From a virus, in IMG/VR virus record IMGVR_UViG_3300006916_000031, positions 1 to 30,690 of that record: a stretch of 30,690 bases of DNA, one strand, 5' to 3'. The position numbers and the translations under genes were made by a program. The notes beneath the pieces are model-generated. The model saw only the letters and a program-made list of their open reading frames with translations, made no database searches and had not been told where the DNA came from. Of the stretch, positions 29,681-30,690 are shown piece after piece. Positions within the stretch are counted from its first letter, which is position 1; every line of letters starts with the position of its first letter.

Positions 29681-30223
29681 ATGGCTTTTTCAAGAGACGG
29701 GTTTGCCCGTGTTTCCGCAGGTACATACGATGATTCAGTAGTTATCTATGCATATGATAGTGATGATTCATTAGCAACAGTTATGACTAGCGGTTATTTT
29801 AATGATGCTGTCGAAATTGGTGGTAGTGACGTTATATTTGTTACTGCTGGTGGAGACTCAAAAATATTAATTACGTCAGTTTCCGGAACTACTGTAACAA
29901 CTGCATTATTTGATGATGGTTCAGTTGCAGATGGGAGTATTACGACTGCAATGCTAGCTGATGATGCCGTCACAATGGCTAAAGCAGCCTTCCCTGTTGT
30001 TGTCTACAATTCTAAATTCACAACAGTTGCAGGCAGTGCAACACAAACTATTACAGGAACATTTACAGCTTCTGATAGTACTGTACAAGCTACATTGCTA
30101 CAAGTTGGTGCCACACCTCGTACTATCACAACTGCAAAAGTCAATGACGGTAGCATTACAATCGTTATGGATGGCGATCCTTCCACTGATCACATAATCA
30201 ATGTAACTGTAACTAAAGGATAA
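29681..30223 (+). CDS. Head-fibre/decoration-like protein, second tandem paralogue
   Basis: A 180-aa protein. It shares the N-terminal domain (MAFSRDGFARVSAGTYDD..., SGYFNDAVEIGGSDVIFV) with both neighbours and the C-terminal pattern (SATQTITGTF, VGATPRTI, DPSTDHIINVTV). The repeat linker is short, DGSITTAMLADDAVTMAK. AAAGGAG lies before the ATG. Repeat number thus varies between paralogues while the end domains are kept. Function inferred as for its neighbours. Confidence 0.8.
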   Translation: MAFSRDGFARVSAGTYDDSVVIYAYDSDDSLATVMTSGYFNDAVEIGGSDVIFVTAGGDSKILITSVSGTTVTTALFDDGSVADGSITTAMLADDAVTMAKAAFPVVVYNSKFTTVAGSATQTITGTFTASDSTVQATLLQVGATPRTITTAKVNDGSITIVMDGDPSTDHIINVTVTKG

Positions 30224-30234
30224 GGAGATCTAAT

Positions 30235-30690
30235 ATGGCGTTTAACGCAAGCACATGGGGTAGAATGTCTGCCGGTGTTTATGATGGTTCTGTTGTTTTG
30301 TTTACATATAGTACCAGTGATTCTTTAGCAACAGTAACAACTGCAGGCTATTTTGACAATGCCTCTGAAGTTGGTGGCGATGATGCTATTTTGGTTTCTA
30401 CAAGTGATAGTTTCAAATTGTTGAAAACATCATTATCTGGAACTACTTTGACAGCAAGTGTTGTTGATGATGGTAATACATTAGCTGATGATTCTATTGA
30501 TTCACAACATTATGTTGACGGCAGCATTGATGCTGTTCATTTATCAAGCAATTCTGTTACTACAGATAAAATTGTTGATGGAGCAGTTACAGCTGTCAAA
30601 CAAGGTACAGGCTTATACCCTATCTACTCTAAGCTTTACACAACTACGGGTGGTAGTACTAGCGAAACTATTACAGTTAGCGGCCTACAA
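30235..30690 (+). CDS. Head-fibre/decoration-like protein, third tandem paralogue (5' part)
   Basis: The first 152 codons of a 205-aa product that continues from base 124 after circular joining. The N-terminal domain (MAFNASTWGRMSAGVYDG..., AGYFDNASEVGGDDAILV) is clearly related to the other two paralogues. The linker has repeat-like units (DDSIDSQHYVDGSIDAVHLSS, NSVTTDKIVDGAVTAV). Ribosome site AAGGAG is at a good distance. No terminator separates it from the second paralogue. Confidence 0.85.
   Translation, partial: MAFNASTWGRMSAGVYDGSVVLFTYSTSDSLATVTTAGYFDNASEVGGDDAILVSTSDSFKLLKTSLSGTTLTASVVDDGNTLADDSIDSQHYVDGSIDAVHLSSNSVTTDKIVDGAVTAVKQGTGLYPIYSKLYTTTGGSTSETITVSGLQ
30568..30690. repeat. 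Terminal direct repeat (copy 2)
   Basis: Identical to bases 1-123. See the first copy; the pair marks a circular contig. Confidence 0.9.

Noticed and set aside
1-30690. tRNA genes, CRISPR arrays, insertion sequences, integrase or attachment site.
   Set aside because: Reading both strands gave no cloverleaf-like segment, spaced repeat array, transposase or integrase motifs. Absence by eye is not proof for tRNA-like structures.

Overview
The window is a complete, circularly assembled tailed-phage genome of the short-tailed (podovirus-like) type. Bases 1-123 are identical to bases 30568-30690, so the unique circle is 30,567 bp and the break falls inside a virion gene. The DNA is AT-rich throughout. 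The genes seen are terminase, portal, scaffold, HK97-type capsid, tail tubular A- and B-like proteins, large ejection proteins, a T7-type tail-fibre anchor, lysis genes and a lambda-like O/P replication pair. No DNA or RNA polymerase, integrase, tRNA or CRISPR was recognised, so replication and transcription probably use host machinery. A lambda-P-like protein, a YdaS-like regulator and a CsrA homologue suggest a gammaproteobacterial host, but this is inference.

Layout. (a) Rightward late block, from about 27.8 kb across the origin of numbering to 12.5 kb: structured leader, major capsid protein, three tandem paralogous head-fibre/decoration-like proteins, tail tubular A and B, four ejection/internal virion proteins, tail fibre, transglycosylase-like endolysin, 3TM holin and a tiny membrane peptide. 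(b) Leftward late block, 18.33 to 12.53 kb: RusA-like resolvase, small terminase, a run of tiny genes, a Cys/His papain-like protein, portal, a 92-aa protein, scaffold and a 45-aa membrane protein. It is driven by a near-consensus extended -10 promoter and converges on block (a). (c) Leftward replication block, 20.55 to 18.44 kb: O-like initiator with a candidate iteron origin inside its gene, P-like helicase loader and two small proteins. (d) Rightward early block, 20.65 to 26.35 kb: YdaS-like regulator, hypothetical proteins, YqaJ exonuclease, RecT annealase, SSB-like protein, CsrA and short hypothetical genes, with three good sigma-70 promoters and several hairpins. (e) Large terminase, alone on the minus strand between (d) and the capsid leader.

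How the genes work together. The initiator and loader would load host helicase at the origin inside the initiator gene. YqaJ, RecT and the SSB-like protein would carry out recombination, and RusA-like and terminase proteins would resolve and package the DNA. The most unusual points are the T7-like morphogenesis cassette split over both strands (capsid and tail rightward; portal, scaffold and TerS leftward; TerL apart), a phage-encoded CsrA with ACAAGGA-type leaders before several phage genes, a capsid leader with four consecutive inverted repeats, and a RusA-like protein lacking an expected catalytic Asp.
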